Both the position numbers and the translations under genes were made by a program. Under the pieces are notes generated by a model that saw nothing but the letters and a program-made list of their open reading frames with translations, had not been told where the DNA came from and made no database searches. Shown piece after piece: positions 61,944-64,000 of a stretch of DNA of 64,000 bases; within the stretch, counting starts at the first letter, position 1, and each line of letters begins with the position of its first letter. Source of the DNA: Neobacillus novalis NBRC 102450 (GTDB lineage: Bacteria > Bacillota > Bacilli > Bacillales > Cytobacillaceae); NCBI RefSeq assembly GCF_001591805.1, contig NZ_BCVP01000022.1:1-64000 (forward strand). The letters are read 5' to 3'.

Positions 61944-63029
61944 ATGGAACCTGTAAAATTCAATTATGAATATTCAAGGAAAATAAGAGTAGGGTTTATT
62001 GGCTGTGGCGCACACGCATTTAGGAACGTTTATCCTACTTTTGATTATGCTCCAGTAGATTTAGTCGCTGTTTGTGACTTAAACCAGGAACGTGCTGATA
62101 TTTATAAAAAAAGATTTGGTGCAGAAAAAGCATATACAGATTATAAGGAGATGCTAAAAAGGGAGGATTTGGATGCTGTATTTGTGGTTTTAAATTTTGA
62201 TAGAAACGGCCATCCATTATACCCGAAGATCGTTCCAGATATCCTAAAGGCTGGGATACCTGCCTGGATTGAAAAGCCAGTAGCCTACACAGCAAAGGAA
62301 GCGGAAGACTTAGTAGAATTGGAAGAAAAGACGGGGCAATTCGTACTTGTTTCCAATAAGCGCTATTTTTACCCATCGTTTGAAAAGGCTAAATTGATTC
62401 TTGAAAGTGACCCTTTTGGGAAACCTGTATCCGTTTCAGGAAGGTACCCACTTACATTGTCACCATTCCAGGAAGAATTGGGAAAAAGAACTAATTTACA
62501 CTGGTTTTTAGATATTTGTCATCCTATGTCTGGTATTCATTACCTTATGGGTGAGGTAAAGGAGATGTGCTTTATTGAACACCAACCAAGTGGTAATGTG
62601 CAAACTCTTCTCTCATTTAAATCAGGTGCAGTCGGGAATCTGGAATTACCTTCTACCCAAGCGGATACAAGTCCATTTGAAAGATACGAGATTATTGGCA
62701 ATAAACAGAATGTGTTGATTGATAACGGCATGAGATTGTCTTATTATAAGGGATCAAAGGGGAGCGGGGAATATGGGAAGGCCCCATCGTATATTGGTGA
62801 TGACCCTACTGATGGGCCTGTGCATTGGGAGCCAGAATTCTCATTAGGGCAAATTTATAATAAAAATCTTTTTCTTCAAGGTATGGTTCAGAGTGTAAAT
62901 CACTTCTCTAATGCTGTCTTAAATGGCAGAAAAATTGAACGTGCTACTTTAAAAGATTCCTTACATTTAACAAAAATCTTTGAGGCTTACAAAAATAATC
63001 GTTCTGGTAAATGGATCACAATTGAATAA
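61944..63029 (+). CDS. Gfo/Idh/MocA family oxidoreductase
   Basis: 361 residues. NAD(P) Rossmann motif VGFIGCGAHAFRNVYP, then VAVCDLNQERADIY, the EKPVAYTAKEAEDLVEL motif with the catalytic-domain Lys, and a C-terminal alpha/beta sheet domain with HWFLDICHPMSGIHYLMGEV. ATG at 61944 is used because AAGGGGAG lies just before it. Oxidises a sugar, inositol-like or sugar acid substrate; likely one step in use of the transported sugar. Confidence 0.92.
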   Translation: MEPVKFNYEYSRKIRVGFIGCGAHAFRNVYPTFDYAPVDLVAVCDLNQERADIYKKRFGAEKAYTDYKEMLKREDLDAVFVVLNFDRNGHPLYPKIVPDILKAGIPAWIEKPVAYTAKEAEDLVELEEKTGQFVLVSNKRYFYPSFEKAKLILESDPFGKPVSVSGRYPLTLSPFQEELGKRTNLHWFLDICHPMSGIHYLMGEVKEMCFIEHQPSGNVQTLLSFKSGAVGNLELPSTQADTSPFERYEIIGNKQNVLIDNGMRLSYYKGSKGSGEYGKAPSYIGDDPTDGPVHWEPEFSLGQIYNKNLFLQGMVQSVNHFSNAVLNGRKIERATLKDSLHLTKIFEAYKNNRSGKWITIE

Positions 63030-63050
63030 TCCTTGGGGAGGAATGAATAA

Positions 63051-63965
63051 ATGAAAATGAGCATTTTCACAGATATGTTAGGTTGTGAATCATTCGAAGA
63101 GGCGCTTCATCATACTAAAGCACTTGGATTTGAAAGCATTGATTTAAGAGGGAAATTAAACGGGTCTACAATTGATAATATTACATCAGAGCAAGCTAGA
63201 TACTTAAGTTTACTAGTCCAAGAGAACAACCTGAAAGTGAGCAGTTTAAGTTCTTGGGCAGTAAATTCATGTACATTCTCCGGAGAACCATCCTATAGAA
63301 ATGACGATGAGAGCCATCATAGAAACATGAGTACCGTCTTGGATCGTTTATTTGATTTAGCGGATATATTCTCCACTCCCTATATTAGAATCTATTCATT
63401 ATATCGACAAGAGGATTTCAATTTATTACCAGATGATGAAAAGGAAAAACAATATAAAAATAATGCTGAAATTATGTTAAGGCATGCAGAACATGCGCGA
63501 GAAAGAGGGAAAATTTTATTGGTTGAAAACGAACCACCTACTTTAACGAGCAATTGTGAAGAATTGGGGATTCTCGTAAAATATACGAATCATCCTAATT
63601 TAAAAATCAATTGGGATATAGTTAATGGTTGGCGAGCGGGAGAATATCCCACTTTGGAAAAGTATGAAAACATTAAAGGCTCTGTATACCAAACGCATCT
63701 TAAAGGAGCTTCCCGTTTATCGAACTCCATCACAAAGGTTAATCCATATGGAATGTTTGGGAACTTTGCTATTGCCGGAAAAGATGACTTTGATCACGAA
63801 CCATTAATGAAGGCGCTTGCTGATCACGACCCACAAGCAATTTTAACGATTGATACTCATTATCCGTCCTTTTACCAACAAGATAAACTTGGTGAAGTGG
63901 AAGTTGTTCGTCAAACAAAGGAGTTTTTCGAAAGTATTGTGAAAAAGGAGGGAGCTCATGAGTAA
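63051..63965 (+). CDS. Sugar phosphate isomerase/epimerase (xylose-isomerase-like TIM barrel)
   Basis: 304 residues, AP_endonuc_2 fold. MSIFTDMLGCESFEEALHHT, GFESIDLRGKLNG, ILLVENEPPTLTSNCEELG with a metal-binding Glu, KINWDIVNGWRAGE with an Asp and VYQTHLKGAS with a His. GGGGAGG precedes the ATG. Predicted isomerase or epimerase acting together with the Gfo dehydrogenase. Its stop overlaps the next start by eight bases. Confidence 0.9.
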   Translation: MKMSIFTDMLGCESFEEALHHTKALGFESIDLRGKLNGSTIDNITSEQARYLSLLVQENNLKVSSLSSWAVNSCTFSGEPSYRNDDESHHRNMSTVLDRLFDLADIFSTPYIRIYSLYRQEDFNLLPDDEKEKQYKNNAEIMLRHAEHARERGKILLVENEPPTLTSNCEELGILVKYTNHPNLKINWDIVNGWRAGEYPTLEKYENIKGSVYQTHLKGASRLSNSITKVNPYGMFGNFAIAGKDDFDHEPLMKALADHDPQAILTIDTHYPSFYQQDKLGEVEVVRQTKEFFESIVKKEGAHE

Positions 63966-64000
63966 AAAAATTGTCTTAGTTGGTTCGCTGGACACCAAGG
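63958..64000 (+). CDS. Tm-1-like ATP-binding (UPF0261) protein, partial
   Basis: The first 14 codons, MSKKIVLVGSLDTK, before the window ends. This is the conserved N-terminus of the UPF0261/Tm-1-like family, which often lies with TIM-barrel sugar-acid genes. AAGGAGGG precedes the ATG. Translationally coupled to the isomerase gene. Confidence 0.7.
   Translation, partial: MSKKIVLVGSLDTK

Overview
The window reads as chromosome of a low-GC, spore-forming-type Bacillaceae bacterium (Bacillus, Neobacillus or Mesobacillus relative). This rests on AT-rich sequence, strong GGAGG-type ribosome binding sites with many GTG and TTG starts, and typical family members (UvsE, an Spx paralogue, a Fra/YdhG-type protein, DegV, an IDEAL-domain protein, a YesN/YesM two-component pair, DUF2812 with PadR). 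The species cannot be told from the sequence alone. There are no rRNA or tRNA genes and no CRISPR array.

Layout. 0-23.6 kb is an ordinary chromosomal mosaic of mostly single genes: CAP-domain protein, FAD oxidoreductase, threonine-aldolase-like lyase, frameshifted arylamine N-acetyltransferase, PadR/DUF2812 pair, small proteins, LLM flavoprotein, two nearly identical DoxX genes in a 0.7-kb duplication, frameshifted SDR, K+ channel, SEC-C protein, DegV, UvsE and a Hol-Tox peptide. Inside it (17.0-18.8 kb) sits a compact stress module of an Spx paralogue, a BA3454-type peptide, an Rrf2 regulator and an IDEAL protein, tied together by four copies of one operator (CTGTAAT-N7-ATTACAG), two of which overlap -10 elements.

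23.7-35.1 kb is the most unusual part. About 13 unrelated small genes (lipoproteins, ankyrin and HEAT proteins, small membrane proteins, a YolD-like gene with a LexA box, CBO0543, DUF6366) are each bounded by a short repeat with core CTAACGGGGCAGGTTAG. The repeat keeps one orientation even when the gene between is reversed, and its stem shows compensatory base changes. It looks like an integron-type cassette array, but no integrase is present here. An IS110/IS1111-group element with a long non-coding end lies inside, and copies of a second, related repeat lie on both sides in opposite orientations.

35.5-48 kb holds a chromate transporter, an AI-2E family permease, a 5'-truncated DnaB-like helicase, a Fra-type protein, LspA, DUF4190 and an amino-acid ABC transporter, separated by gene debris (erythromycin esterase, glycosyltransferase, M20 peptidase fused to a Fra remnant, helicase fragment). 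48.2-52.1 kb is a sigma-54 regulon: a PAS/AAA+ activator, a canonical -24/-12 promoter, matching palindromic activator sites, an agmatinase-family ureohydrolase and a sodium:solute symporter. A 5'-truncated SF1 helicase/nuclease follows. 55.5-64 kb is a carbohydrate system: YesN/YesM-type regulators diverging from a binding protein and two permeases, then cupin, Gfo/Idh/MocA dehydrogenase, TIM-barrel isomerase and the start of a Tm-1-like (UPF0261) gene.

Three families of dispersed imperfect palindromes (A: GGTGCCTGACCCCCGG arms; B: GGTCAGTCCCCC arms; C: AGTGCCAGGCACC arms) punctuate intergenic spaces through most of the window. Several genes carry single-base frameshifts, some in homopolymers, which may be genuine decay or sequencing error.
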